DNA of 41,609 bases from Phycisphaeraceae bacterium (GCA_020849625.1 JADLFV010000152.1:1-41609); one strand, 5' to 3'. Positions 24,125-33,476 are shown, numbered from the stretch's first letter. A program made the numbers and translations. The notes: generated from the sequence alone by a model not told the origin.

Positions 24125-25360
24125 ATGCAACTGAAGCGACTAAGCATTTTGAGTATTCCGCTGATCGTGCTCGCGATGGGCACGGCGGCGCGAGCGGCGG
24201 TGGGTGACGGCCTGGTTGGCTACTGGAAACTCGATGAAGCCAGCGGCACTGCGGTCAGCGACGCCAGCAGCATTCACGCTGACGGCACCAACAACGGGGC
24301 TGACATCAACCAGGCTGGCGTCATCGGCACAGCCTACAACTTCGCGGAAATCGAAGACGACTACGTGGACATCCCCACCACGGTGGACGTGGTCACCAGT
24401 GTGACCATTTCCGCCTGGATCAATCCCACCACTTTCCGCGCCGGTACAGGGGCTTCCAGCAGCAGCCACATCTTCGGTGACCTGAACTCCGAGATGCTGT
24501 TTCGCCATCAGACCAGCACCGCCGGCCCCGGTCAATTGCTGTTCTTTTATGACTCGGCGGCCGGCAACCAGAACGTGCTCACGCCCACTGTGGTTCTTAG
24601 CACCGGCGTCTGGCAGCACGTCGCGGCCACGATGAATGGCGTTGACATCGCCCTCTACGTCAACGGCATTCAGGTGCATTCGATCAACACCGGCCTCAAC
24701 GCCGACGTCAAGGACAGCGGCGGTTCGTACTTCATCGGTCGCTATGACACCAACACGGCGCGCGACTTTGACGGCCTGATTGACGACGTGGGCTTGTGGA
24801 CCAGTGCCAAGAGCGCGGAGGAAATCGCGTTAATCGCCGGTCTGGGCAAGTTTGTGGGCATGGGCTTGAACGTCTATTCCATTGACAGTGTGCTGGCCAC
24901 CTTCAACGCCGCCAGCGGCTCGGCCGGCGCAGGTGGGTACGCCTGGAACTACGTCACTGGCCTTGCTTCAACCACCATCGGCGAAACCGGTGGAACCGTC
25001 GGCGGCGGCGATGCCTGGATCGCCCTGGATGCCAGCGGCAACGGTGTGCAGATCGGCGCTGCCCTGCATGCAGGCGACGCCAACGGCGACGGCCTGGTCA
25101 ACCTGTCCGACTTGCAGATCCTTGGCGACAACTGGCAGTCTAGCGGCGCCATCTGGGACCTGGCGGACTTCAGCGGTGACGGAACGGTCAACCTGTCCGA
25201 CCTGCAGATCCTCGGTGACAACTGGGGCTTCGGCGTCGGCCCGGACATCAGCTTCGACGAAGCGCTGGCCCAAGTGGGCCTGGCCATCCCCGAACCAACC
25301 AGCCTCATGCTGCTGGGATTGGGCGGTTTGGCCCTGCTGCGGCGGCGTGTGGATCGCTAA
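24125..25360 (+). CDS. Secreted LamG-domain protein with dockerin-like repeats and PEP-CTERM tail
   Basis: The protein has 411 residues. GGAGA precedes ATG 24125. Signal peptide about 1-24. LamG/concanavalin-like domain about 30-235, with GLVGYWKLDEASGT, VTISAWINPTTF, WQHVAATMNG, ALYVNGIQV and DGLIDDVGLW. Two dockerin-like units begin near 317 (GDANGDGLVNLSDLQILGDN) and near 348 (FSGDGTVNLSDLQIL). The C-terminus is IPEPTSLMLLGLGGLALLRRR, a PEP-CTERM sorting signal for exosortase processing. Such proteins bind glycans at the surface. First structural gene after the LacI regulator. Confidence 0.85.
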   Translation: MQLKRLSILSIPLIVLAMGTAARAAVGDGLVGYWKLDEASGTAVSDASSIHADGTNNGADINQAGVIGTAYNFAEIEDDYVDIPTTVDVVTSVTISAWINPTTFRAGTGASSSSHIFGDLNSEMLFRHQTSTAGPGQLLFFYDSAAGNQNVLTPTVVLSTGVWQHVAATMNGVDIALYVNGIQVHSINTGLNADVKDSGGSYFIGRYDTNTARDFDGLIDDVGLWTSAKSAEEIALIAGLGKFVGMGLNVYSIDSVLATFNAASGSAGAGGYAWNYVTGLASTTIGETGGTVGGGDAWIALDASGNGVQIGAALHAGDANGDGLVNLSDLQILGDNWQSSGAIWDLADFSGDGTVNLSDLQILGDNWGFGVGPDISFDEALAQVGLAIPEPTSLMLLGLGGLALLRRRVDR

Positions 25361-25452
25361 GTTCCTCCTCAAGCGGGCTCCGCTTATCAGCGGATACCGC
25401 TTTTTGATTCATTATGAACGACTCATCGCACACTGAGTACGGAGACGCACCC

Positions 25453-26235
25453 ATGTCACGCCGCCAAGGATTCACTTTAATCGAGCTTTTGGTGGTTATT
25501 TCCATCATCGCGCTGCTGATCTCGATGCTGCTGCCGGCCATCAACAAGGCTCGTGAGGCCGGCCGAATTTCTTATTGTGCCAGTAATGAACGTCAACAAA
25601 TGATCGCAGCAACCGCCTACATGATCGACGAGAAGGGCTGCTTCCCCTATGAGCCGGGCACACCAAGAGCGGTGAACAGCTACTGGCAGCCTGGCGCCAC
25701 GCCAACCTGGGTATGGAACCTCATGAAATACCTCAAGCAGACCGGGGGTAACAATAACCTGCTCTGTCCCACGGCGAGGATTTTTGACGTTCAACAAGAC
25801 GTGGATATGCAGTATCAGAACAACTACGTGGCCAACGGCGTGATCACCGACCTGGGCGGATACCAGTTCAAAAACCAGTCCAGCGTCATCGCCATCAGCG
25901 AGAACCACCAGGTGACCACGGGCGTGGCGATTCGCCCGGCGCTGATCAGCACCAGTTACCTGACTGACTTGAACGCCAAGCTGACGCAGCCAGTCTGGAG
26001 CGGCTGGATGCGCTTTGCCAATGGTTCGCTGGCCAGCGCCGGTCCGCACAATGCCAACGGCCGTGATGTACTGGGCGCGTTTTACAACGGTGGCCAGAAC
26101 CACGCATTCATGGATGGTCATGTCGAGTACCGGGACTGGCAGGATCTGACCAGCCGCGATTACGGCCTGCTGATCAACGGCCTGGACCAGCAGGAGTTTC
26201 CGGGTCGATTGGCCGGTGCCGTCACACTCGACTGA
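25453..26235 (+). CDS. Type IV prepilin/pseudopilin-like protein (H-x-DG type)
   Basis: The protein has 260 residues. GGAGA lies 8 bases before ATG 25453. The N-terminus [20 protein letters not shown] is a classical prepilin leader cut between G and F. The C-terminal region ends with [14 protein letters not shown], the H-x-DG motif of the abundant planctomycete DUF1559-like group. These are expanded in planctomycetes, usually without a full pilus operon beside them; a secretion or adhesion role is only inferred. It sits in the LacI-led cluster. Confidence 0.85.
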   Translation: MSRRQGFTLIELLVVISIIALLISMLLPAINKAREAGRISYCASNERQQMIAATAYMIDEKGCFPYEPGTPRAVNSYWQPGATPTWVWNLMKYLKQTGGNNNLLCPTARIFDVQQDVDMQYQNNYVANGVITDLGGYQFKNQSSVIAISENHQVTTGVAIRPALISTSYLTDLNAKLTQPVWSGWMRFANGSLASAGPHNANGRDVLGAFYNGGQNHAFMDGHVEYRDWQDLTSRDYGLLINGLDQQEFPGRLAGAVTLD

Positions 26236-26262
26236 TCGAGTGGAACATCGCAGGAGCATCCC

Positions 26263-28332
26263 ATGACATCATGCTTCAATTTGTTTACCGTGCGCGCAAG
26301 TCGCACGGCGGCCGTTATTCTGCTTCTGATCGTGTGCCTCGGCCAAGCGCCAGGACAGCAGCTGGTCAGCGGCGAGCCGATGAAAGTCGTTGTCAATGGT
26401 GGCGTGGGTGTGCTGGCGGCGCCGGATGCTTGCGTCTTCATGCCGATGGGATGGGCAACCGTGTATGGCGGTGAGCGGCCGGACCTATTCGCAGCGGGAT
26501 CGTATGGTTTCACCAAGGCCCTGTACCTGTATCGTTGGCGCTTTGACAACGAGCGGGGCCAGGCGGTGTTCACCGAGCCGGTGACGGTAAAGAGTCCATT
26601 TCATGGCAAGAACGCGTTCTCCGGCCACATCTTTCAGGACGATGCGGGGGTGGTTCACGGTTATTGGGTAAACAAGAACCTGCTGATGCATCACATCTAT
26701 CACCACGAGAAACTTGAGTTCGAGGAGGTGGCCCGGCTCGATCTTGGTGAGTTGCCGCCCGTCGCTTCGATGCTCGTATCGCCGTTGGAGAATGGCGATC
26801 TCGAAGTCAGCCTGGGCGAATTCGACGGCAAAAAGTACAAGCCGGAAGGCGACCTGCTGGACCCCGCCTACACGCTGTACGACGCGACCGGTTCATATCG
26901 CGGGGAATTCCCCCGTGTCGGATTTTATCGCTTGCAGGTCAAGGACGACCTGTCAGCGGTGACGCAGCCGCCGCAGCTCTATAGTCGGTCAACCAGCGAG
27001 ATTCTCAGCAACAGCATGTCGCTGACGCCGCTGGACCTTGGACCGGATGGTCCGCGCGGGGTGTTGGCTGGTGCACGATTGGGCAATCTGCTGTTCTTCG
27101 CCGCCCCGGGCGGTGATAGTGACCAGCTCGCTCCGAAGCGTGCCTTATTCGGGCCGGGCCGACACTCGTTGCGTCACCTTTCGATGGATGCTTATGCTCT
27201 TAGCTATCCCAACCGCGAGGGCCGGGCGATCGATCTGATCGTCGGCGGCCAGGGCGCGCTCTATTACTACCGCTTCACCGGTGAAATTGCTGAGGGCGGG
27301 CACCCCGTCTATGGCGAGCCGGAACCCATTTGGCAGGAGAACGCGAAACTCTATTTCGGCTCCTCGTTGCCGGTACCTGCTGTGGCAGACTGGGACGGCG
27401 ATGGGGCGCTGGACCTGATCGTCGGCAACTCCGAGGGATTCGTGGAGTTCTTTAAGAACCACGGCAGCAACCGCGAGCCGGCGTTCGGTTTCGGCCAGAA
27501 GCTGACGGCCGACGACGAACTGATCCACGAACAACCGGGCTACTACGGCATCCAGGGCCCGTTTGAAGCACGATGGGGCTACACTTGCCCCAACGTCGCC
27601 GACTGGAATGGCGACGGCCTGCCAGATCTGTTGTTGAGCGGTTCAAAGGCAACACATCAGGTATTCCTCAACATCGGTGGCAAGACGAAGCCGAAGCTGG
27701 CCCGCGGCCGACCACTCTATTGCGACGGCTTGGAGTTGCACGGCACATGGCGCGTGCGACCCGGCGTGGCCCGGATCGACGGACGTATGACCTACGTCAT
27801 CCAGGATGACGACGACGCACTGCACCTCTACTGGCGAATCGACGACTACAACGTCGAAGATGGCGGCACGCTGACGCTGGCGGATAATGGACAACCCATC
27901 ACCGGATACATGACCGGTGATGAATACTGGCCAGGATTGCGCGGCAGGGCCAAAATCGACGTCACCGACTGGGACAGCGACGGCAAGCTGGACCTGCTCA
28001 TCGGCACTATCAAACGTGGCTCGTTCCCCGAGCCCAATGACGGACTGCCCTGGCGGCGGACGCGCAACAAGGAGCTAACGTTGCAGGTCCTGCTATTGCG
28101 GAACGTCGGCTCCAACGTCGAGCCGCGCTACGAATATCCGCGACAATTTCAGTTCCGTGGTAAGGATATTTATCTTGGCGCGCACTCCAACGCGCCCGTG
28201 GCCTGCGAACTGGGCGACACGTCCAACGGCCCGAACATGCTCATCGGCATGGAGTCCGGGCATATCTACTATTTCGATCACAACGACATGACCTTAGCGC
28301 CCACTGCAACCACGGAGATTGCACAACCATGA
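26263..28332 (+). CDS. Secreted FG-GAP/VCBS-type beta-propeller protein, copy 1
   Basis: The protein has 689 residues. CAGGAG 6 bases before ATG. Signal peptide about 1-31. Calcium-loop FG-GAP motifs: DWDGDGALDLIVGNSEG (about 376), DWNGDGLPDLLLSGS (about 446) and DWDSDGKLDLLIGT (about 568), each followed by a strand with N or K. It is clearly homologous over its full length to the next gene, so the pair is a tandem duplication. The stop overlaps the next ATG as ATGA. In planctomycetes such propellers accompany carbohydrate-uptake loci; ligand unknown. Confidence 0.8.
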   Translation: MTSCFNLFTVRASRTAAVILLLIVCLGQAPGQQLVSGEPMKVVVNGGVGVLAAPDACVFMPMGWATVYGGERPDLFAAGSYGFTKALYLYRWRFDNERGQAVFTEPVTVKSPFHGKNAFSGHIFQDDAGVVHGYWVNKNLLMHHIYHHEKLEFEEVARLDLGELPPVASMLVSPLENGDLEVSLGEFDGKKYKPEGDLLDPAYTLYDATGSYRGEFPRVGFYRLQVKDDLSAVTQPPQLYSRSTSEILSNSMSLTPLDLGPDGPRGVLAGARLGNLLFFAAPGGDSDQLAPKRALFGPGRHSLRHLSMDAYALSYPNREGRAIDLIVGGQGALYYYRFTGEIAEGGHPVYGEPEPIWQENAKLYFGSSLPVPAVADWDGDGALDLIVGNSEGFVEFFKNHGSNREPAFGFGQKLTADDELIHEQPGYYGIQGPFEARWGYTCPNVADWNGDGLPDLLLSGSKATHQVFLNIGGKTKPKLARGRPLYCDGLELHGTWRVRPGVARIDGRMTYVIQDDDDALHLYWRIDDYNVEDGGTLTLADNGQPITGYMTGDEYWPGLRGRAKIDVTDWDSDGKLDLLIGTIKRGSFPEPNDGLPWRRTRNKELTLQVLLLRNVGSNVEPRYEYPRQFQFRGKDIYLGAHSNAPVACELGDTSNGPNMLIGMESGHIYYFDHNDMTLAPTATTEIAQP

Positions 28333-30374
28333 CGCGACGTTTTGGTGAACGGTATCGACGGGTGTTGATCGGATGTCTTGTGCTCGCCGGCGCTTGTTGT
28401 CAGACGGTGAGCGCCCAGCCGTTGGTCAGCGGTGAGCCGATCCCTGTCGGCAACGCACAGCGGCAAGGTCGCCTGGCTTCGGGCATTTCCACGTTGATGA
28501 TGGGAGTAATCGAAGCAAGCGAGGGGAAACCCGGCGGCATCTTCACGGTCGCCACACACCACAGCAGTCATCCCGGCCTGTACTTTTATCCCTTGCTCGA
28601 GCGCGGTAAGGATGGCGTGCCGGTCGTCGGACCCTCGGTGGAGATTGATCAGCCGAAAGGTTTAGGCCACGTCCCGCTACCCGGGATAATCCTGCAAAAT
28701 GACGACGGCAAGGTCCATGCCTTGTGGCTCGAAAAGGACACGATCCGACGCACCACGCTCGATCAGGCGGGCCGGAGATTCATCGACTCGACCGCGGGTC
28801 CGCTGGCTCTGCAGAACCTGCCGCGACCGGCGAGTTGGCTTGGCGTCGTGCCGGCGGATCAGGGCGCTGTGGACCTGTTGATTGGCGTCGAGGACGGCAC
28901 ACCAACGCGGCCGCAAGACGGACCCGATTGGCGCGATCCGGCCTATCGGCCGTTCGACGGTGCGGGCGTCTATCGCGGCGGCATCCCCTTCACGTTCATG
29001 TACGCTGTGAGATTAGACCACATTGACGGCTCACTGGACGGCATGCCGCGCCTGGTTTCGCCCTCGCAACAGGAAGTGCTGATGAGTTATGGCAGCCTCA
29101 CGCGCGTGGATCTGGGTGTTGACCGCGAACGTGATGTGATGACCGGATCGTGGTTCGGGAACCTGCATTACTACCACAACGCGAATCGCACAGGCGTGAC
29201 CCTGGAACCTTACAGACTCGTCGCCGATGAGGCGGGTCGCGCCCATTTCCACCCGTCGGTCTGGCCCAGCCCGATGGCAATAATCAATCCGCAGTCGGGC
29301 CGCCGCAGTGATCTACTGGTGGGCGGACAGGGCGCAGTGTATTACTACAGATTCACCGGCCGTTTCCTCGACAACGGCTCGCCGGTCTATGCCGATCCAA
29401 TCCCCGTGCTCGAGCAGGACGCCAAGCTGTACGCCAGTTCGTTGCCGGTACTCAGTGCCGTGGATTGGGATGGCAATGGGGCGCTGGACATCGTGGCGGG
29501 TAACTCCGAAGGTCGCGTGCTGTGGTTCCGCAACACCGGTTCAACGGAAGCACCGGCCTTCAACGATAGCCTTGAACTGACCACCGTAGATCGCCCGATC
29601 CACATCCTGCCGGGTTATGGTGACATCCAGGGACCGCTCGAAGCACGGTGGGGCTACACCTGTCCAACCGTCGCGGACTGGAATGGTGATGGTCTGCCGG
29701 ACATCCTCATCAGCGGCGCAACGGCACGGCACGAGGTGTTCCTCAACATCGGCACGCGCACCGCGCCCAATCTCGCTCCCGCACGCACGCTTTATTGTCG
29801 AGGGCTGGATCTGCACGGCACCTGGCGCGTCCAGCCCGGGGTGGCGAAAGCTGGCAATCGCATGGCCTACATTACACTCGACGATCAGGATGAGTTCCAC
29901 CTCTACTGGCGCATCGACGACTATAACCTCCAGGACGGTGGAAAACTGCGGCTGGATGATGGTTCGACCATCCGCGCTAATTTTCTCTCCGCCGGTGGCA
30001 CGGGGCGAGCCAAAATCGTGCTCACCGACTGGGACGGCGACGGCAAGCTGGACCTGCTCGTCGGCACGCCGCGACACGGATCGATCCCCAACAAGGAGCA
30101 GGGCCTGCCCCAGTCTCTGGGGCTTAAAGGTGCGGCCGTCGTGTTTCTGAGGAATGTTGGCACCAATGAACAGCCAACATTAGCGTTTCCCACGCTGATT
30201 CGATTCCGCGGTGAGCCGATCTACCTCGGTCAGCACGCCTGCGGACCTGCGGTGTGGAATGCCGGACGAGACGAAGGGCCTGACCTGATCGTCGCTAACC
30301 AGGACGGGCGCATCTTGTTTTACGCTCGAGAAGATTTATCGTGGGACCCAATAGCTGGATCTCACAGAAGATGA
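28329..30374 (+). CDS. Secreted FG-GAP/VCBS-type beta-propeller protein, copy 2
   Basis: The protein has 681 residues. ATG 28329 overlaps the upstream stop. Signal peptide about 1-29 ending SAQ. Shares with copy 1 the mature N-terminus QPLVSGEP, AKLY...SSLPV, GNSEG, the block LEARWGYTCPTVADWNGDGL, LDLHGTWRVQPGVAK and LYWRIDDYNLQDGG. FG-GAP loops: DWDGNGALDIVAGN, DWNGDGLPDILISG, DWDGDGKLDLLVGT. Likely the same role as copy 1, with a divergent N-terminal third. Last gene of the LacI-led cluster. Confidence 0.8.
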   Translation: MTRRFGERYRRVLIGCLVLAGACCQTVSAQPLVSGEPIPVGNAQRQGRLASGISTLMMGVIEASEGKPGGIFTVATHHSSHPGLYFYPLLERGKDGVPVVGPSVEIDQPKGLGHVPLPGIILQNDDGKVHALWLEKDTIRRTTLDQAGRRFIDSTAGPLALQNLPRPASWLGVVPADQGAVDLLIGVEDGTPTRPQDGPDWRDPAYRPFDGAGVYRGGIPFTFMYAVRLDHIDGSLDGMPRLVSPSQQEVLMSYGSLTRVDLGVDRERDVMTGSWFGNLHYYHNANRTGVTLEPYRLVADEAGRAHFHPSVWPSPMAIINPQSGRRSDLLVGGQGAVYYYRFTGRFLDNGSPVYADPIPVLEQDAKLYASSLPVLSAVDWDGNGALDIVAGNSEGRVLWFRNTGSTEAPAFNDSLELTTVDRPIHILPGYGDIQGPLEARWGYTCPTVADWNGDGLPDILISGATARHEVFLNIGTRTAPNLAPARTLYCRGLDLHGTWRVQPGVAKAGNRMAYITLDDQDEFHLYWRIDDYNLQDGGKLRLDDGSTIRANFLSAGGTGRAKIVLTDWDGDGKLDLLVGTPRHGSIPNKEQGLPQSLGLKGAAVVFLRNVGTNEQPTLAFPTLIRFRGEPIYLGQHACGPAVWNAGRDEGPDLIVANQDGRILFYAREDLSWDPIAGSHRR

Positions 30375-30512
30375 CGACGCTCGTGGGCTTGTTGATATGG
30401 CTTCTGGCCCAACTTGACCAATCGCTGCCGCACCCCGCTCGGTCAACACCAGCATGGGAAACCATGGATCCTCCCAGACAACGAATTCGGGGGGGACCAT
30501 GCGTGGTATTTC

Positions 30513-30527
30513 TGCGAAACGAAGCCA
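30513..30527 (+). repeat. TGCGAAACGAAgCCA element, copy 2
   Basis: Second copy of the element at 13440-13454, again preceded by GGTATT. It lies in the gap after the FG-GAP operon. Open frames through it give spurious FLRNEAKF-type peptides. Confidence 0.4.
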
Positions 30528-30544
30528 AATTCACTCAATAGGGA

Positions 30545-30582
30545 TTGACATTGTACCGATAAATTATATAGTAATACTATAT
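30545..30582 (+). promoter_or_regulatory. Strong promoter with 17-bp palindrome for the DUF6036-like gene
   Basis: TTGACA (30545-30550), 16-bp spacer, TATAGT (30567-30572). The palindrome ATATAGTA-A-TACTATAT (30566-30582) covers the -10 and start region and ends 4 bases before ATG 30587. There is no ribosome site, so the mRNA is probably leaderless. The layout suits tight autorepression. Confidence 0.65.
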
Positions 30583-30586
30583 ATTT

Positions 30587-31141
30587 ATGGATGCCAGCCA
30601 AGCCATCACTGCATTGCAACTCACCGGTGAACGCCTGCAAGCCCGGCAGCCAGGCTGTCCCCGGATCGTCATCTTTGTGGTCGGTGGTGTGGCCGGCATG
30701 CTCACCCATGAATTGCCGGCAGACCGCACAACGGGCGACTGCGATGTGATGACGGTTGAGCCGGAGTCAAATTGGCAGGCCATCGCCAGCGTAGCCCAGG
30801 CGGTGGGCGAAGAACTTGGGCTTGGCAATAACTGGCTCAGCCGCGAGTGCAACGTATTTGGCTGGCAGATGCCTCTTGGATGGCAACGGCGATGCCGTCC
30901 GCTGATTGACTTCGGTCCTTTGCGGGTCATGGTGCTTGATCGGGTGGACCTGATTGCCAGCAAAGTTATGGGTGCCCCCAAGCGCCCGCAGGACCGCTCC
31001 GACCTCCAGGCCATGCGACCAACGGCTGAGGAGCTGGACATGGTCGAACAGCATCTCAAGCGGGTGGAATCAGAGAGTGAGCCGGGCACCTGCGATGGGC
31101 AACACAGAATTGTGAGTTGGCTGCGCAGTTTGATGCCGTGA
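30587..31141 (+). CDS. DUF6036-like nucleotidyltransferase-fold protein
   Basis: The protein has 184 residues. Nucleotidyltransferase signatures: G33-G34 in IFVVGGVAGMLTHEL, then R-T-T-G-D51-C-D53 (DxD metal ligands), the third acidic strand near RPLIDFG, and D119/K126 in VMVLDRVDLIASKVMGAPKRPQDRSDLQAM. This is the minimal NTase fold of DUF6036, related to AbiEii/MenT-like families that act as toxins or defence enzymes; activity here is inference. A second gene follows 16 bases later, forming a two-gene unit driven by the palindromic promoter. Confidence 0.7.
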   Translation: MDASQAITALQLTGERLQARQPGCPRIVIFVVGGVAGMLTHELPADRTTGDCDVMTVEPESNWQAIASVAQAVGEELGLGNNWLSRECNVFGWQMPLGWQRRCRPLIDFGPLRVMVLDRVDLIASKVMGAPKRPQDRSDLQAMRPTAEELDMVEQHLKRVESESEPGTCDGQHRIVSWLRSLMP

Positions 31142-31157
31142 AATAAGGACGCAAGCA

Positions 31158-31991
31158 GTGGCGACGACAACAAGTAAAAGAAGGAAGCATGGCAGTGGCG
31201 GTCGCATTCATACGACACGCCGGAGTCACCGTAGTGCCGAGGCTCATCAAGGTTCCGTTGGTCACAATGGCAGCCTGGCCGCGCGATGGGCACGCGCCGG
31301 TGTGCTGTTGAATGTCACCCCCAGTCCTGAGACCCCAGACTTAGAACGACTGCTCCTGAACACCGTCCGTGCCTGCCCCGCCGATCCCCGCCTCTTTATT
31401 CTTGGGGTAACCTGGCTAAGCCGCTTCGGTTCCTATGTCGCGGCGCACCGTCTCAAGCAACTGGCACTCGATGAACTGGATCCCCAAGACCAGGCAACAC
31501 TCGGGCTGCTAATTGATACCGCAGTCGAGCATGGCGGCCCCAAGAGCCTTCGGAACACCATCTGTTGCTCTTTGGCTGCTGCACCCGTACCGGGTCCGCT
31601 ATTTGAAGTGGATCGTGGGGCGTTGGCCAATCTGATCGAGCGAGAAGCAACGGCCATTTCCAGGCGGTGGGGTCGTTGGATTCAACCGATAGAGTTAAAA
31701 CCTGACGCCCTGCGGCAGCCGCGGTGGGTGCTGGAGAATAATCCCAGCTTCAGGTGGCGCGCTGCCCACAAAGGGGACCTGCGTTGCTCACTCGCCGCAA
31801 CCCTTAGCCGCGACCTGGGGGGTGGCCCGGTATCGGAGGCTCAACTTTCGCGCCGCTGCGGAGCAACATTGCTTGCCGTTCGAGCGGCCCTGGAGGACCT
31901 CCAATTGGAGTTGCCTAATCTTCATGTCGAGCGCAGGCGCGGTCGTGCCGGCAGTTGCATCAAACTGCAGTACGTCACTCAGAAGTTCTAA
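31158..31991 (+). CDS. Partner of the nucleotidyltransferase, winged-helix-like C-terminus
   Basis: 277 residues from GTG 31158, with AAGGA 8 bases upstream. The first 40 residues are basic and disordered. Residues 45-170 are helical (LLLNTVRACPADPRLFILGV). The C-terminal ~70 look like a winged helix: LRCSLAATLSRDLGGGPVSEAQLSRRCGATLLAVRAALEDL then LHVERRRGRAGSCIKL. A DNA-binding antitoxin-like role, with the palindrome 30566-30582 as the site, is inference by analogy with AbiEi. After its stop another frame stays open with coding-like sequence to about 32110, so a frameshifted extension is possible. Confidence 0.55.
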   Translation: MATTTSKRRKHGSGGRIHTTRRSHRSAEAHQGSVGHNGSLAARWARAGVLLNVTPSPETPDLERLLLNTVRACPADPRLFILGVTWLSRFGSYVAAHRLKQLALDELDPQDQATLGLLIDTAVEHGGPKSLRNTICCSLAAAPVPGPLFEVDRGALANLIEREATAISRRWGRWIQPIELKPDALRQPRWVLENNPSFRWRAAHKGDLRCSLAATLSRDLGGGPVSEAQLSRRCGATLLAVRAALEDLQLELPNLHVERRRGRAGSCIKLQYVTQKF

Positions 31992-32111
31992 GCGGATACC
32001 CAACGACCCACTGGCCGAGCCGCAGAAGATTGCGGATACGGCTAACGACCTGTTCGAGTTGGTGAACCAACTGCTGCACGAGCAGATCGGCAAGCTGACA
32101 CACGCCGAGCC

Positions 32112-32504
32112 CAAACCAACAACGGTTCGGGCAACCGCCGACGGGTGCGCTCGCGGCGTGGCAAACAACTGCAACGGCAACGCGGCGAGAAGCTCGAACG
32201 CAGCAACGCCCATCTGTACGAAACCGGCGGCATGCGCCGCACGCACCTGCGCGGCCACGCCAACATCCTCAAACGCCTGATCGTACACGCCGCCGGCTTC
32301 AACCTTGCGATGCTGATGCGCGCCTGCTTCGGCATCGGCAAGCCGCGGACGCTGCAGGACGCCAGCCAGGCGCTGCGGGCGCTGCTGGGCGCGTATCTGG
32401 GCGACTGGATCAGTCAGCTGACGCTGCGGTTGACCATCCTGACTATGTGGCTGCTTCGTGGCCGCCATCCGATACCCCGCAGCGGCCTGCGCCTGGCCGC
32501 ATAG
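32112..32504 (+). pseudogene. Transposase C-terminal remnant (DDE transposase, IS4/IS5/IS1182-like group)
   Basis: The in-frame stretch NRRRVRSRRGKQLQRQRGEK, LERSNAHLYETGGMRRTHLR, GHANILKRLIVHAAGFNLAM and LMRACFGIGKPRTLQ matches the end of DDE transposases after the catalytic Glu. Everything upstream (first two catalytic Asp and the N-terminus) is absent; the join with unrelated sequence is at about 32110. No terminal repeats were identified. The stretch 31992-32110 holds only the open but unassigned frame described for the preceding gene. Confidence 0.75.
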
Positions 32505-32545
32505 TTGCGCCGGAGAAACAAGCCTACTTCAACGGACTGCTAGAC

Positions 32546-33364
32546 ATGACCACTTGGAACCCCCGGAAATACCTGTTTACGACTTTTGTCGTCTGCTTGC
32601 TTGCGTGCCCCATGTTCGCGGCCGAGCCGACCCGCTACGAAGGCATCGCATTGCCCAATCAGCAGGTTCAACTGACCGCGCCGCTGCAGGGCATCTTCCA
32701 GACCGTTCACGTAGCCGAGGGCGATCGCATGGAGGAGAATGCGTTGATCGCCGAAATGAAGTCGGACCAGCAGAAACTGATCTGTAAGGCCGCCAAGCTG
32801 CGGGCTGAAAGCGATGCCGCCATCCGTCACGCTCAGTATGCCCTGGAGGAAGCGCAGATTCTGCTGGAGCAAGGTGAGAAGATTCTGACCACGCAGGCGG
32901 CCAGTGAATGGGAAGTTCGTCGCCAGCGCGTCTTGCGCGACCAGGCCCAGGCGGCACTCGACCAGGCCAGGGATGAATCAGACCTGGTCCATGCCGCCTA
33001 CGAACTTGAGCAGCAACGCCTCGATGAGCACCAGCTCCGCGCTCCTTTTCCGGGGGTCATCAACCAGATCATCCGCGACCCCGGCAGCACCGTCGAGCAG
33101 GGCGAGCCGCTGATCGTCATCACCGACTTGAGTCGGCTGAAAGCCGAGATTTACCTGCCAGCCGCCGCTTATCATCAACTGAAGGTGGGCGACATCTATG
33201 AGCTACAGGCTGGTGAGCCGGTCAACAAACCATTGGAGGCCACGCTCAGCTTCGTCAATCCCGTGATCGACACTGCCAGCCAGACGGTGCGATGTGTCTT
33301 CGTCATTCCCAACGAAGACCTGACCCTGCCCGCGGGGTTTCACTTCGACATCGATGTTCCATGA
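32546..33364 (+). CDS. HlyD/RND-type periplasmic adaptor (membrane fusion protein), orphan
   Basis: The protein has 272 residues. ATG 32546; signal peptide about 1-26 (CLLACPMFAAEP). Split lipoyl motifs: first half VQLTAPLQGIFQTVHVAEGDRMEENALIAEM, second half LRAPFPGVINQIIRDPGSTVEQGEPLIVI, separated by a long coiled coil (about 75-165, Gln/Ala/Glu-rich). Beta-barrel domain follows. At 272 residues it is short for the family. No inner-membrane pump or TolC gene lies next to it; upstream is transposase debris, which may have removed the rest of an operon. Confidence 0.8.
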   Translation: MTTWNPRKYLFTTFVVCLLACPMFAAEPTRYEGIALPNQQVQLTAPLQGIFQTVHVAEGDRMEENALIAEMKSDQQKLICKAAKLRAESDAAIRHAQYALEEAQILLEQGEKILTTQAASEWEVRRQRVLRDQAQAALDQARDESDLVHAAYELEQQRLDEHQLRAPFPGVINQIIRDPGSTVEQGEPLIVITDLSRLKAEIYLPAAAYHQLKVGDIYELQAGEPVNKPLEATLSFVNPVIDTASQTVRCVFVIPNEDLTLPAGFHFDIDVP

Positions 33365-33476
33365 TTCATGGCGGATCAGCATACCCGGGATGGACCGCCC
33401 GATCCGCGATTGAGCCGATTCCATGAAACCAGGAGGCGCGCCATGACCGACTCCGCCGCTGCTATAAACGCAAGCT

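Noticed and set aside
30341..30541. 66-codon ORF after the FG-GAP operon
   Set aside because: It starts inside the preceding gene and ends in the FLRNEAKF-type peptide encoded by the repeat; no coding signals.
32145..32280. Functional transposase gene
   Set aside because: Only the end after the catalytic residues remains.
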